Shown here: positions 53,947 to 63,751 of the stretch, one piece after another
Layout: every line of letters starts with the position of its first letter
Position numbering within the stretch: the stretch's first letter is position 1
Assembly (NCBI RefSeq): GCF_022496765.1
Contig: NZ_VANV01000010.1
Location: forward strand, 1-64,000
Length of the DNA: 64,000 nucleotides
Direction: 5' to 3'
Source: Acidaminobacter sp. JC074
Lineage (GTDB): Bacteria; Bacillota; Clostridia; Peptostreptococcales; Acidaminobacteraceae
Notes under the pieces: generated by a model
Databases searched by the model: none
What the model saw: the letters and a program-made list of their open reading frames with translations, nothing else
What the model was told of the DNA's origin: nothing
Translations under genes and position numbers: made by a program

Positions 53947-55746
53947 ATCACATAATTCAATAAGTTGATCAATTAGGCTGCCAACATAGGCAACAGCCTT
54001 TTGAACAGGCGCATCACTAGATAAATCCATTCCTGCGACTTTTAAAAGATCAAGTGGCTTAAGTTTACCACCAGTTCTAAGCATTTCTAGCCATCTGTCA
54101 ATAGCGGCTTGGCCTTCTTCAAAAATCATTTCTGATACAGCCGTAGAAGCTGTAAGACCTGCTGAATAGGTATAAGGGTATAGGCCCATATAGTAGTGAG
54201 GCTGTCTCATCCATGTCATACCTGCATGGTCATCGACTTCTACAGAATCTCCCCAGAAGCCTCTGATAACTTCTAGCTTGGTATCGCATAATAGTTTTGC
54301 TGTAAGCGGCGTGCCAGCTTCAGCGAAGTCATAAACCTTTCTTTGGTAGGCAGCTTCTAGTAAGTGGGTTACAAAATTATGATAGTAGGTACCCATAAAC
54401 TGAAGAATAACCCATTTCTTAAGTTGCTTGTCGTCGTTATTAGCAAGCAGATACCTGCCGAGTAACATTTCGTTCATGGTTGAAGGTGCCTCTACAGTGT
54501 ATCTAGATGGTCTTGTATTTAAGAAAACTTGTTCTTTATTAGCCAAGTAGAAGTGACCTGCATGACCCAGTTCGTGTGTTAAAGTAAAGGCATCTCTCAT
54601 ATTGTCTTGGAAGGTCATAAAGACATATGGATGAGCTGCATAAGGTGATGCACAGAAAGCACCCGTACGTTTACCAATGTTATCTGCATAGTCTATCCAT
54701 CTTTCGTCAAAAGCACGATTCATGATAGAAAGGTATTCCTCACCCATAATCTCAAGAGATTTAAGAACGACTTCTTTAGCTTCATCAAAAGTTGCAGATG
54801 GATTGTATGATGTATCCATTGGTGCTTTTAAGTCATAGAAGTTGACCTTATCTAAGTTGAGTTCTTTTTTTAGTAAGTCTGCAAACTTTCTCATATGAGG
54901 TGCAAGTTCATTGTAGATGACATCGATTTGACGATGATACATTTCTTTTGTAACCTTTTGCTCCTCTAAAAGCATATCTGTTACAGATTCATAACCACGT
55001 AGTTTAGATAGGGTTACTTGCTTTTTAACTTCTGTTGCATATACAGAAGCATATGTATTCTTGTATTGCTCAAGTGTCTTGTTAAATGATTCATAAGCAT
55101 TTTTTCTAAGTACAGGATCATCACTGAATTCGTACTTGCCTTCAAATAAGGCAAATGAATTTGGAAGGATCTTGCCTTTCGAATCCTTGATATCATCAAA
55201 CTGCATATCAGCAGCCTTAGAAATTGAATATGTTGTAAAAGGTGCTTCAGTTACTTCGCCTAAAGCAGCTAAAAGCTCTTCTGCATCATCTGATAACTTA
55301 TACTTACTTTTTTCATAGAGTTCCTCAATAAAAGGTCTGTATGTTTCTAATTTAGGTTCTTCTTTAAAGAATGTATCATATTTGTCTTTGCCGATAGATG
55401 AGATTTCATTATCAAAGAAGGTAATGTCAGCTTGTATTTTAGTTGCAGCACTTGAAAATGTCATTGCCAATTCTTGATTAGATGTGTCTGTGGCATCTAC
55501 ACTTTGTTTTAAGCCTGTAAAGGTACCTAAGGCACTTAGTTTAACAATCAACTTTTCTAAGTCAACAATGCCTTGATAAAGTATTTCAGGACTCTCTAAA
55601 AGCTTACCCTTATAAGCCAAAAGCTTTTCTGTATCCTCCTCAGCTTCTTTCAATGTCTGATAAAAAGCTTCATTTGATTTAAATAATGCGTCGGTATCCC
55701 AAGTCATTTTTTCTGGTACTTGGTTTCTTTTTAATCTTTCAGTCAT
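53944..55746 (-). CDS. pepF: oligoendopeptidase F
   Basis: A 600-residue M3-family zinc peptidase that cuts oligopeptides in the cytosol. The catalytic zinc motif H-E-L-G-H-A-G-H is near residue 390, followed by the third-ligand Glu region E-A-P-S-T-M-N-E. Full length, ATG 55746 with GAAAGGAG upstream. It fits a peptide- and amino-acid-fermenting lifestyle. Confidence 0.95.
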   Translation of the reverse strand: MTERLKRNQVPEKMTWDTDALFKSNEAFYQTLKEAEEDTEKLLAYKGKLLESPEILYQGIVDLEKLIVKLSALGTFTGLKQSVDATDTSNQELAMTFSSAATKIQADITFFDNEISSIGKDKYDTFFKEEPKLETYRPFIEELYEKSKYKLSDDAEELLAALGEVTEAPFTTYSISKAADMQFDDIKDSKGKILPNSFALFEGKYEFSDDPVLRKNAYESFNKTLEQYKNTYASVYATEVKKQVTLSKLRGYESVTDMLLEEQKVTKEMYHRQIDVIYNELAPHMRKFADLLKKELNLDKVNFYDLKAPMDTSYNPSATFDEAKEVVLKSLEIMGEEYLSIMNRAFDERWIDYADNIGKRTGAFCASPYAAHPYVFMTFQDNMRDAFTLTHELGHAGHFYLANKEQVFLNTRPSRYTVEAPSTMNEMLLGRYLLANNDDKQLKKWVILQFMGTYYHNFVTHLLEAAYQRKVYDFAEAGTPLTAKLLCDTKLEVIRGFWGDSVEVDDHAGMTWMRQPHYYMGLYPYTYSAGLTASTAVSEMIFEEGQAAIDRWLEMLRTGGKLKPLDLLKVAGMDLSSDAPVQKAVAYVGSLIDQLIELCD

Positions 55747-55913
55747 TTTTGCTCCTTTCTTTTCCCCATTTAATTTTGACAGAAAAAAAGCATTTAGACA
55801 ATCGAAATGAATAAAAAGGACATTTATTTAATATTTTGCGAATGTTCAGATAGTTCCTGTCACTTTACTGACACATAAGCATGTTATATTGGTTTGGTGA
55901 GTTAGGAGGAAAT

Positions 55914-57293
55914 ATGGCTTTTTTTAGAAGAAATGGACTGGTAATAATTGCACTAACACTAGGGTTAACAGCTTGCAGCTCTCAGGAAGCAAAAACAGAG
56001 ATTCAAGCATATGAAGTGAGTCTAAATGGAGAAAGCATTGGCTATAGTGTGGGTAAAGTAGATGAATCATGGATAGAAAATAACACGGACGAAGACATAA
56101 GGCTTGAGCTTGAACAAACCCCTATTTTAGAGGATGTACAGACACTTGAAATGGAAAAACTCCTAAGTAAGATCGAAGATAAATATGAGACACTTCTACT
56201 GGAGAATATAGAAGAGGTCATAGAGCTCAGTATAGGTGAAAGATCATGGATCTTAGGCAGTGAAGAAGAAGCTTGCCAGGTTATCAAGTCATCCATTGAA
56301 ACACTTTTGGACAAGGATGTAGAAGCCGTTGTGGCTATAAGAGATGGTAAGATAGAAGTTTCTTATCTTTTACAGGACCAATCTGTCAAAAGCGTTGAAA
56401 TTATAGAACCTATGACTGCATCAGTGGATTTAACCGACAGGGAAGACGTTCTGCCAGTTGAACAAGCCATTGATGAGATTACAAAGAAAACTGAGAAACC
56501 TAAAATGTATGAAGTTCAAGCAGGTGATGTACCTGGAACAATTGCTCAGGATCATGAAATGTCTTTAAAGTCACTTTATGAGATGAATCCAGACTTAGAA
56601 GGTCGTGATGCTTATGTTCAAATAGGAGAAGAGCTGATAGTCACAGTGCCAGAACCAGAGATGACCATAAGGACTGTAGAAACAATCACCTATGATGAAG
56701 TGATTGAAAAAGGTTATACTTATCAAAACGATGACAGTCTTTATGTGGGCACTTATAAGACCATTTCCTATGGCTCTAATGGTTCTGTGAAAGTGACAGC
56801 TGAAGTTGAAAAATTAGATGGCAAGGAAGTTGGGCGCGAAATTGTCGATGAAAGCATCATGGTAAGTCCAGTAAATGCAATAATTGCATCTGGAACGAAA
56901 GCCCTTCCTGAAAAAGGTGCTTTAGGTACTTTTATTAGCCCTCTTGAGAACTATGTCTTGACATCAGAATTTGGTCCCCGCTGGAATGCCCAGCACAGAG
57001 GTATTGATATGGCAGCCAATACTGGTACCAGTATAAGGGCATCCGATGGTGGTACTGTTACATATGCAGGCTGGTGGGGATCTTACGGCTACTTGGTAGA
57101 GATTGATCATGGCAATGGCTTTAAAACAAGATATGGTCATAACAGCAAAATACTTGTGGTAGTCGGACAGGTTGTTTCTCAATATGAGCAGGTTGCCTTA
57201 GTTGGTTCTACAGGTAATTCAACTGGACCTCACTTGCATTTTGAAATTATGATCAATGATATTCCAGTAGATCCATATCTTTATATGGAATAA
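55914..57293 (+). CDS. M23 metallopeptidase lipoprotein with LysM and G5 domains
   Basis: 459 residues from ATG 55914 behind AGGAGG. Lipoprotein signal ending L-T-A-C. A novel ~170-residue N-terminal part follows, then LysM (Y-E-V-Q-A-G-D-V-P-G-T-I-A), a G5 domain, and a LytM/M23 domain with complete zinc ligands H-R-G-I-D-M-A and H-L-H-F-E. It is a cell-wall endopeptidase for peptidoglycan remodelling at division, growth or spore development. Confidence 0.92.
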   Translation: MAFFRRNGLVIIALTLGLTACSSQEAKTEIQAYEVSLNGESIGYSVGKVDESWIENNTDEDIRLELEQTPILEDVQTLEMEKLLSKIEDKYETLLLENIEEVIELSIGERSWILGSEEEACQVIKSSIETLLDKDVEAVVAIRDGKIEVSYLLQDQSVKSVEIIEPMTASVDLTDREDVLPVEQAIDEITKKTEKPKMYEVQAGDVPGTIAQDHEMSLKSLYEMNPDLEGRDAYVQIGEELIVTVPEPEMTIRTVETITYDEVIEKGYTYQNDDSLYVGTYKTISYGSNGSVKVTAEVEKLDGKEVGREIVDESIMVSPVNAIIASGTKALPEKGALGTFISPLENYVLTSEFGPRWNAQHRGIDMAANTGTSIRASDGGTVTYAGWWGSYGYLVEIDHGNGFKTRYGHNSKILVVVGQVVSQYEQVALVGSTGNSTGPHLHFEIMINDIPVDPYLYME

Positions 57294-57354
57294 TGATTTT
57301 TCGTTTCAAGTCTGGGTATATATAAGTTGGTTTTTATATATAATGGAGGATGCG

Positions 57355-58551
57355 ATGAAAAAACATATTAAAGGAAATGTACACTGGGTAGGTAAAATCG
57401 ACTGGGAACTAAGGAAGTTTCATGGAGAAGAGTTGTCAACACACAATGGTTCAAGCTACAATTCATACTTGATTCAAGAAGAGAAAACTGTACTAATTGA
57501 TACGGTATGGTCTCCTTTTGCAGACGAGTTTGTTAAAAATCTTGAAAGCGAAATAGATTTAAATGCCATTGATTATATTGTCATCAATCATGGGGAAAAT
57601 GATCATTCAGGTGCCCTTCAGAGATTGATGGAAAAAATTCCAGACACACCAATCTACTGTTCAAAGAATGCCATTGGATCTCTTAATGGTCAATACCATC
57701 AAGAATGGAACTTAAATGTGGTAAAGACAGGTGATACACTGGATATTGGTAATGGCAAGCAGCTTGTTTTCGTTGAGATGCGTATGCTTCACTGGCCAGA
57801 CTCTATGGCAACCTATATGACAGGCGATAATATTTTGTTCTCTAATGATGCCTTTGGTCAGCACTATGCCAGCGAGTATCTATTTAATGACCTTGTGGAC
57901 CAATGTGATTTGTATACTGAGGCCATGAAATACTATGCCAATATACTCAATCCTTTTTCTATGATTTTAAAGAGAAAACTTGATGAAATCATAGGTATGA
58001 ACTTGGCAATTGATATCATTGCAACATCACACGGTATCATCTGGCGTGATAATCCACTTCAAATTGTTTCAAAGTACCAGGACTGGTGTGAAGCTTATCA
58101 AGAAAATCAAATAACCATTATTTATGACACCATGTGGAATGGCACCAAACGTATGGCTGAAAAAATCGCAGAAGGTATTCAGCTAGAAGATTCTGAGGTT
58201 GAGGTTAAGCTTTATAATATATCTAAAACTGATGATAATGACCTGGCTTTAGAAGTCTTTAAATCCAAAGCCATAGTTGTAGGTTCTCCAACTGTATCTA
58301 ACAGTGTATTAAGATCACTCGTAGGCTTTTTACACTATATGCATGAACTTAAGTTTAAGAATAAAAAAGCAACAGCATTTGGTTGCTTCGGTTGGTCTGG
58401 TGAATCACCTAAAGTTCTAAAAGGTATGTTAGAAGACGCTGGCTTTGAAACCATAGGTGAACCTTTAGGTATCAACTGGAATATGACCAGTGAACAAGAG
58501 AAGGAAGTTGTTACTTTCGGTCAGGATTTTGTAAAAAATTTAAAAGGATAA
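57355..58551 (+). CDS. flavodiiron protein (FprA-type A flavoprotein)
   Basis: 398 residues from ATG 57355 (GGAGG upstream). N-terminal metallo-beta-lactamase-like domain with the diiron ligands H-G-E-N-D-H, M-L-H-W, S-N-D-A-F and S-H-G-I, all present. C-terminal flavodoxin domain with FMN loop Y-D-T-M-W-N-G-T. It reduces O2 to water and/or NO to N2O, protecting an anaerobe from oxidative or nitrosative stress. A rubredoxin partner is not nearby. Confidence 0.95.
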   Translation: MKKHIKGNVHWVGKIDWELRKFHGEELSTHNGSSYNSYLIQEEKTVLIDTVWSPFADEFVKNLESEIDLNAIDYIVINHGENDHSGALQRLMEKIPDTPIYCSKNAIGSLNGQYHQEWNLNVVKTGDTLDIGNGKQLVFVEMRMLHWPDSMATYMTGDNILFSNDAFGQHYASEYLFNDLVDQCDLYTEAMKYYANILNPFSMILKRKLDEIIGMNLAIDIIATSHGIIWRDNPLQIVSKYQDWCEAYQENQITIIYDTMWNGTKRMAEKIAEGIQLEDSEVEVKLYNISKTDDNDLALEVFKSKAIVVGSPTVSNSVLRSLVGFLHYMHELKFKNKKATAFGCFGWSGESPKVLKGMLEDAGFETIGEPLGINWNMTSEQEKEVVTFGQDFVKNLKG

Positions 58552-58581
58552 TGTTTTCCTAAATGACTTGCCATGCACTTG

Positions 58582-58610
58582 TTGACAAGCCGAGAAGATT
58601 GTTATATTAT
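58582..58610 (+). promoter_or_regulatory. near-consensus sigma-A promoter
   Basis: TTGACA at 58582-58587, 17-nt spacer and TATTAT at 58605-58610. The transcript would begin about 20 nt before the small-peptide gene. Confidence 0.85.
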
Positions 58611-58637
58611 CTTACAGGTGTCAAAAAGGAGGCGCAT

Positions 58638-58817
58638 ATGGATAAAGTATTGAAAACATTCGGTTTATGGTCATTTGTAGCTCTAGTCTTAACGACTCTT
58701 ATAACATTTTCTAGTTATGGATTTGCTTCTGAACCAGAAACCTTTTCTGACTATGAAATGAAAATGAACGAGCTTGAAATTCAAATGATAAAAGAAAATA
58801 TCCAACTATGGAAATAG
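58638..58817 (+). CDS. small secreted peptide, 59 residues
   Basis: No family recognised. ATG 58638 has AAAGGAGG upstream. The first ~30 residues are an export signal or membrane anchor (L-W-S-F-V-A-L-V-L-T-T-L-I-T-F) with likely cleavage near G-F-A, leaving about 28 mostly acidic, amphipathic residues ending I-K-E-N-I-Q-L-W-K. It has its own strong promoter and terminator. Possible signalling peptide, envelope peptide or chaperone-like helix. The giant signalling gene starts 81 bp later. Confidence 0.7.
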   Translation: MDKVLKTFGLWSFVALVLTTLITFSSYGFASEPETFSDYEMKMNELEIQMIKENIQLWK

Positions 58818-58825
58818 TTAACTGA

Positions 58826-58859
58826 AAGAGATTTGAAATTATTCAAATCTCTTTTTTAT
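58826..58859 (+). terminator. terminator after small peptide gene
   Basis: 12-bp stem AAGAGATTTGAA / TTCAAATCTCTT, 4-nt loop, then T-run. Confidence 0.93.
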
Positions 58860-58898
58860 TTTGTTTTTTTAGGGGTATATGGTCTATTGAGGTGAATT

Positions 58899-61800
58899 AT
58901 GTTAAACGAAAACAGATACAGGGAAATAGAGGAAATACAGACGAGTAATGGGATTGTTGTTTATAAGGCATTTGATCTGAATTATGACAGATACGTAGCA
59001 TATAAAACATTAGATACCTATAGCAACCATCATGCTGAGGAGTTGCTATTAAGAGAGTATAAGAATATATCCAACTTTGATGATGACAGAGTCATCAACT
59101 TAGTTGAATTCAAACAAGGGGCGGAACTCGCCTTAATAACTGAGTTTGTCGAGGGTGAAAACCTCAGTAACTTGATTCAGAGAGGGCACTTGCACCTTAA
59201 GGAAAAAGTAGAAATCGCTAAAAAGATAATAGAAGCCTTGTCGGTTATTCATGCTTATCATTTGATTCATAAAGATATCAATCCATCTAATATTATTTGG
59301 AATGGTATATCTAAAAAAGCGGTAATCATTGACTTTAACCTTTCTATTAGATCCAACAGTCAAAAGGTCTCTTTTGCTCAACCCAAACATCTGCAGGGGA
59401 CACTGCCTTATGTATCACCTGAGCAAACAGGAAGAATGAATAGAACCATAGACTATAGAAGTGATATTTATTCTCTTGGCATTACATTATATGAGTTATT
59501 TGCCTCTGAAAGACCTTTTGTACAAGAGGATTATTTATCTTTGATTCATGCGCATTTGGCCATAAAACCTCAACCACTTGCAGAAAAGATAGAGTATTTT
59601 CCAAAGAACTTATCTGATATAGTTGATAAAATGCTTTCTAAAAATGTCAACGAAAGATACCAATCTTTAAATGGTATCTTATATGATTTAGACAATTATA
59701 GGTCAGCTGACTTTGCTCTAGCTTCCTTTGACCGCTTTGAAACCTTGATACTACCTGATAAGGTTTACGGTAGAGACAATGACTTGTCAAAACTGAAAGC
59801 TTATTGGCAGGCATGCAGACAAGCCGGTAAGAAGATGGTGTTTGTATCTGGAAAATCAGGTATCGGTAAAACAACATTTATTAAGGAACTTTATCATACT
59901 GTGTCCTTAGACAAGGGTTATTTTTTAAGTGGCAAGTTTACCCAGGCTTCTCAGGATTCCTACCATGTCATCAGGTCAATTATGTTGGAGTATCTAAATG
60001 TTCTTCTGATGGAAAAAGATGAATACATTGAAGCTTGGAAGAAACATTTTAATAAGTCAAATATCAGTGTTTTACTTTCACTTGTGCCTGAACTTGGCCT
60101 TTTATTAGAAGAAGAAGAACAAACTTTTTCAGATAACTTCGATGAGAATCGTAACAGATACATTGCAGGTTTGGTCCAATTTTTTAAGAGTATTAGTCAT
60201 AAAGAACATCCTGTTGTCATTTTTTTAGATGACTTGCAATGGATGGACTATTCAAGTCGCATAATTTTAGAAGAAATTTTGTCGTCTGATGAGATCAAGT
60301 ATATGATGCTTGTTGGTGCTTACCGACAGGAGGATATTGATAAGTCTCATATATTGCAGCTATTTATGGAAAAGTTATCTACTTATGAAGCAATTGAATT
60401 AGGTAGACTGGACTACAAACATATAAACGAAATATTACTTGATGCCTTTTCTCACAGCAAAGATGGCATTGTAGATGCAGTATATAGAAAGTCTGTAGGT
60501 AATCCTTTTTACATCAAACAGCTTTTATACAGGATGTATGAGGAAAAGTGTATCTATTATGAGGACACTTGGCATTATGATTTGTCCTGTGTCAAAAAAG
60601 TCAGTGTCAGTGAAAATGTAGCGGAGCTTTTGAAAGAGAAAATGCTTAGCTTTGATTTGTTTAAACAGCAAATTCTCTTTGCCTCTGCTTGTATTGGTTA
60701 TGAGTTTGATATACGTGTTCTGGCTAATCTTTTGGTTGTCTCTGAAGATGAACTTATGAGGCAGTTAGACTTTTTAGAACAAGAAGATATGATTGTCTCT
60801 CTGAGTCGTTATATTTATGTTTATACCCATGATCAAATTCATTTTGCTGCCTATCAGCTTGGAGATAAGGTGCCAGTCCACATAAAAATAGCAAAGCTCT
60901 TACATTCAAAGTCACTAGGTGATGTGATGACGGTGGCAAGTCATTTATCAGTTGCAATGAAACAGGGCATTAAACCAGATTTTACTGAGTTAAAAGATGT
61001 TCTTTTAAGTGCGTCTGACAAGGCAATGAATCAAATGATGTATGCTAATGCAATTTTCTATTATGAATATATGCTTGAAAAAGTTTTTGTACAGTATTCC
61101 AAGAAGATTGTAATTTTAAATAATTTGGTTAAACTTTATTATCAAGTAGGTGATTTTGAAAAACTCGATAAAACCATTCTACTAGCTAAAAAGGTAGTTG
61201 AGTCTCCGTATGATTTGGTGGATGTCTATACCCTAGAAATCAACTCTTATCTGGATCGTCAAATGCAGGACAAGGGCGTCCATACGACCATACAAGCACT
61301 TAATGATTTTGGTATAAAACTTTCAATAGATGTCACCATGAAAGATTATCAAGATGCCATGGCTGGCCTTATGAAAAAATTGGATAACCGGTCAATTGAG
61401 TCACTCTTATATCTGCCACTAATGAAAAACAAGTCCAAGATGAAGGAAATGACCTTGCTAGCTGGTATGATTCCACTTCTTTTTAACTTAGCACCACAAA
61501 TTCTCCTTTTGGTGATTATCAAGATGTTAGAGATTTCTTTAGATTATGGTAACTGTCCAGAAAGTGCTTTTGGTTACAGTTTCTTTGGTACCATTGTTTC
61601 AGGTTCCATGGGCATGATTAAAGAAGGTGTTGCCTATGGTCAGCTGGCTTTAGATCTTGTAAAGAAGCTTAAGGTGCCGTTTGAAATACCAAAAGTCAAT
61701 ATGGTTGTGGGCCAGCATATCATGTATCTTTCTACACATTTTAACAAGAGTTTGGAACTGTTAGAAGAAGGCTATAACTTGGGTGTAGAGTATGGAGATT

Positions 61801-63677
61801 ATGCCTATGCAGGCTACTCGGGCCATGCCTATTGTAACCTATCATTTATAGCTGGTAGGCAGCTTTTCAAGCTAAGGGATCGATTTGAAATATACACTTC
61901 TTCACTTTTACAAATGAATCAAGGCAATGTATGTTTGTTCCAATATATCTATCAGGAAGCCATTAACAAGCTCATAGACCTAGACGATGAGTCCCTTGCT
62001 TTTAAGGATATATTTGATGAAAGTATCCTAGTTGCTGATATGGAAAAGAATCACCATGTGACAGGTTTATTGGTCTACCATTTTTCGAAAATGTATATTG
62101 CCTATATATTTAAAAATTATGAACTGGCTTTTACACATGCAAAGGCTTTAGGTGCATGTCTTGAAGGTGGCACCGGCTTGATCCATGTCTACCTTTATTA
62201 TGAGTATATGGCTTTAATAAGGTTAAAATTGTTTGGCAGTGCGCCAGATAATTTAGAAGCTGTTGATGAATGTATAAACAAGTTAAGCGGCCTAAAGACG
62301 CATTTGAACTTCAGGCATAGACTGCTCATTTTATCAGCTGAAAGAAAAGCGGTTGTCGGTGACGAAACAGCCATCAATGATTATGAGGCGGCTCTAAAGG
62401 AAGTTGTTTCATACCGGTACATCAATGATGAAGCTATCTATAGAGAAAGACTCTCTGAATACTATCAAAGCATTGAACACTTTGAGCTGTCGTCTTATTA
62501 CTTAAATACAGCCTATAAGGCCTACAACAGGTGGGGAGCAGTTGCTAAGGCCAAAAAACTCATTCATACCGAAGGATTTAAGTCCAATGTAACCACCATT
62601 AACAACAGTGTTTCTTCAGACATATCCAGTCGAATGGATATGCAGTCTATTTTAAAACTCAATCAGTTTATAGCCAAGGAAATCAACTTGGCATCACTGA
62701 TGAAAAACACCTTGTATGTACTTCTAGAAAATGCAGGTGCAACAAAGGCTATTTTGATATCTTATGAAAATGAGACGCGGGTAGCTTCAATTGATACGGA
62801 CTTTGACTATAAAATGAGCTCGGATGGGGATGTCACCTTACCAACCAAGGTTATAAACTATGTGTTGAAGAGTAAAAAGATTGTCAGACTGGGTCAGGTT
62901 GCCCATGATGACTTATTTAAAAATGATGATTACTTGGTAAAAAACAATATACAGTCACTTTTAGTTTATCCATTGATTGTGCAAAATGAAGTGAATGGTA
63001 TGGTCATTCTCGAAAATGACATGGTAGAGGAAGTCTTCTCTAAAGAGAGGACAGAGTTCTTGTCCATATTATCTTCTCAAATAGCGGTTTCACTCCAAAA
63101 TGCCATCCACTACAATCAATTAGAAGCGCTTGTGTCTGAAAGAACCAAAGACCTAATTGAAAAAAACAAAGAGCTAGAGCTCTTAAATCAAAAGCTCAAG
63201 CACATGTCTGTTACAGATGGTTTGACTGGCCTTACTAATAGAAGAAGCTTAGACGAAGCCCTATTAAACGAGTACGACCGTTTTATCAGGTATCAGGAAG
63301 ACTTTTCTATCATGATAATGGATGTAGACAGGTTTAAACTAGTCAACGATGTTCATGGTCATTTGGTAGGAGACAGGATTCTTAAACGTATTGCCAATGT
63401 ACTTATGAATGTGACAAGGGCTGTAGATATAGTAGGCAGGTGGGGTGGTGAGGAGTTTTTAGTCATATGCCCAAACACCGACCTGAACGAAGCACGTCAA
63501 GTTGCTGAAAAGATAAGGTCTTATATCGCTTCATTAAAGTTTGTGGATGTTGGCCAGGTAACTTGCAGTATTGGTGTTTCAAGTATCTCCAACCATATGG
63601 CTATTAAAGATTTGGTAAAGGATGCAGACGATAAACTTTATCAATCTAAATCGAACGGAAGAAATAGAGTCACTTAG
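58899..63677 (+). CDS. multidomain signalling protein: Ser/Thr kinase - ATPase - GAF - GGDEF
   Basis: 1592 residues, soluble. Residues 1-270: Hanks-type kinase (Lys in V-A-Y-K, catalytic H-K-D-I-N-P-S-N, D-F-N in place of D-F-G, S-P-E-Q). ~290-560: PknK/AAA-like ATPase (G-K-S-G-I-G-K-T-T at ~317, Walker B I-F-L-D-D at ~440). ~600-1240: helical TPR-like region. ~1250-1400: GAF. ~1440-1592: GGDEF with R-W-G-G-E-E-F (~1516) and an inhibitory site R-A-V-D five residues before it. It couples protein phosphorylation, an NTP switch and ligand sensing to c-di-GMP synthesis. Confidence 0.92.
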   Translation: MLNENRYREIEEIQTSNGIVVYKAFDLNYDRYVAYKTLDTYSNHHAEELLLREYKNISNFDDDRVINLVEFKQGAELALITEFVEGENLSNLIQRGHLHLKEKVEIAKKIIEALSVIHAYHLIHKDINPSNIIWNGISKKAVIIDFNLSIRSNSQKVSFAQPKHLQGTLPYVSPEQTGRMNRTIDYRSDIYSLGITLYELFASERPFVQEDYLSLIHAHLAIKPQPLAEKIEYFPKNLSDIVDKMLSKNVNERYQSLNGILYDLDNYRSADFALASFDRFETLILPDKVYGRDNDLSKLKAYWQACRQAGKKMVFVSGKSGIGKTTFIKELYHTVSLDKGYFLSGKFTQASQDSYHVIRSIMLEYLNVLLMEKDEYIEAWKKHFNKSNISVLLSLVPELGLLLEEEEQTFSDNFDENRNRYIAGLVQFFKSISHKEHPVVIFLDDLQWMDYSSRIILEEILSSDEIKYMMLVGAYRQEDIDKSHILQLFMEKLSTYEAIELGRLDYKHINEILLDAFSHSKDGIVDAVYRKSVGNPFYIKQLLYRMYEEKCIYYEDTWHYDLSCVKKVSVSENVAELLKEKMLSFDLFKQQILFASACIGYEFDIRVLANLLVVSEDELMRQLDFLEQEDMIVSLSRYIYVYTHDQIHFAAYQLGDKVPVHIKIAKLLHSKSLGDVMTVASHLSVAMKQGIKPDFTELKDVLLSASDKAMNQMMYANAIFYYEYMLEKVFVQYSKKIVILNNLVKLYYQVGDFEKLDKTILLAKKVVESPYDLVDVYTLEINSYLDRQMQDKGVHTTIQALNDFGIKLSIDVTMKDYQDAMAGLMKKLDNRSIESLLYLPLMKNKSKMKEMTLLAGMIPLLFNLAPQILLLVIIKMLEISLDYGNCPESAFGYSFFGTIVSGSMGMIKEGVAYGQLALDLVKKLKVPFEIPKVNMVVGQHIMYLSTHFNKSLELLEEGYNLGVEYGDYAYAGYSGHAYCNLSFIAGRQLFKLRDRFEIYTSSLLQMNQGNVCLFQYIYQEAINKLIDLDDESLAFKDIFDESILVADMEKNHHVTGLLVYHFSKMYIAYIFKNYELAFTHAKALGACLEGGTGLIHVYLYYEYMALIRLKLFGSAPDNLEAVDECINKLSGLKTHLNFRHRLLILSAERKAVVGDETAINDYEAALKEVVSYRYINDEAIYRERLSEYYQSIEHFELSSYYLNTAYKAYNRWGAVAKAKKLIHTEGFKSNVTTINNSVSSDISSRMDMQSILKLNQFIAKEINLASLMKNTLYVLLENAGATKAILISYENETRVASIDTDFDYKMSSDGDVTLPTKVINYVLKSKKIVRLGQVAHDDLFKNDDYLVKNNIQSLLVYPLIVQNEVNGMVILENDMVEEVFSKERTEFLSILSSQIAVSLQNAIHYNQLEALVSERTKDLIEKNKELELLNQKLKHMSVTDGLTGLTNRRSLDEALLNEYDRFIRYQEDFSIMIMDVDRFKLVNDVHGHLVGDRILKRIANVLMNVTRAVDIVGRWGGEEFLVICPNTDLNEARQVAEKIRSYIASLKFVDVGQVTCSIGVSSISNHMAIKDLVKDADDKLYQSKSNGRNRVT

Positions 63678-63696
63678 AAATAGGTGACTTTTTTTT
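63669..63696 (+). terminator. terminator after giant signalling gene
   Basis: Stem GTCACTTA / TAGGTGAC with GAAA loop and T8, overlapping the stop codon. Confidence 0.9.
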
Positions 63697-63751
63697 AGAA
63701 TCTGAGTGAAGGATAAATCATGATGTGGTATCATGTGGGTAGGGGGTCTAA

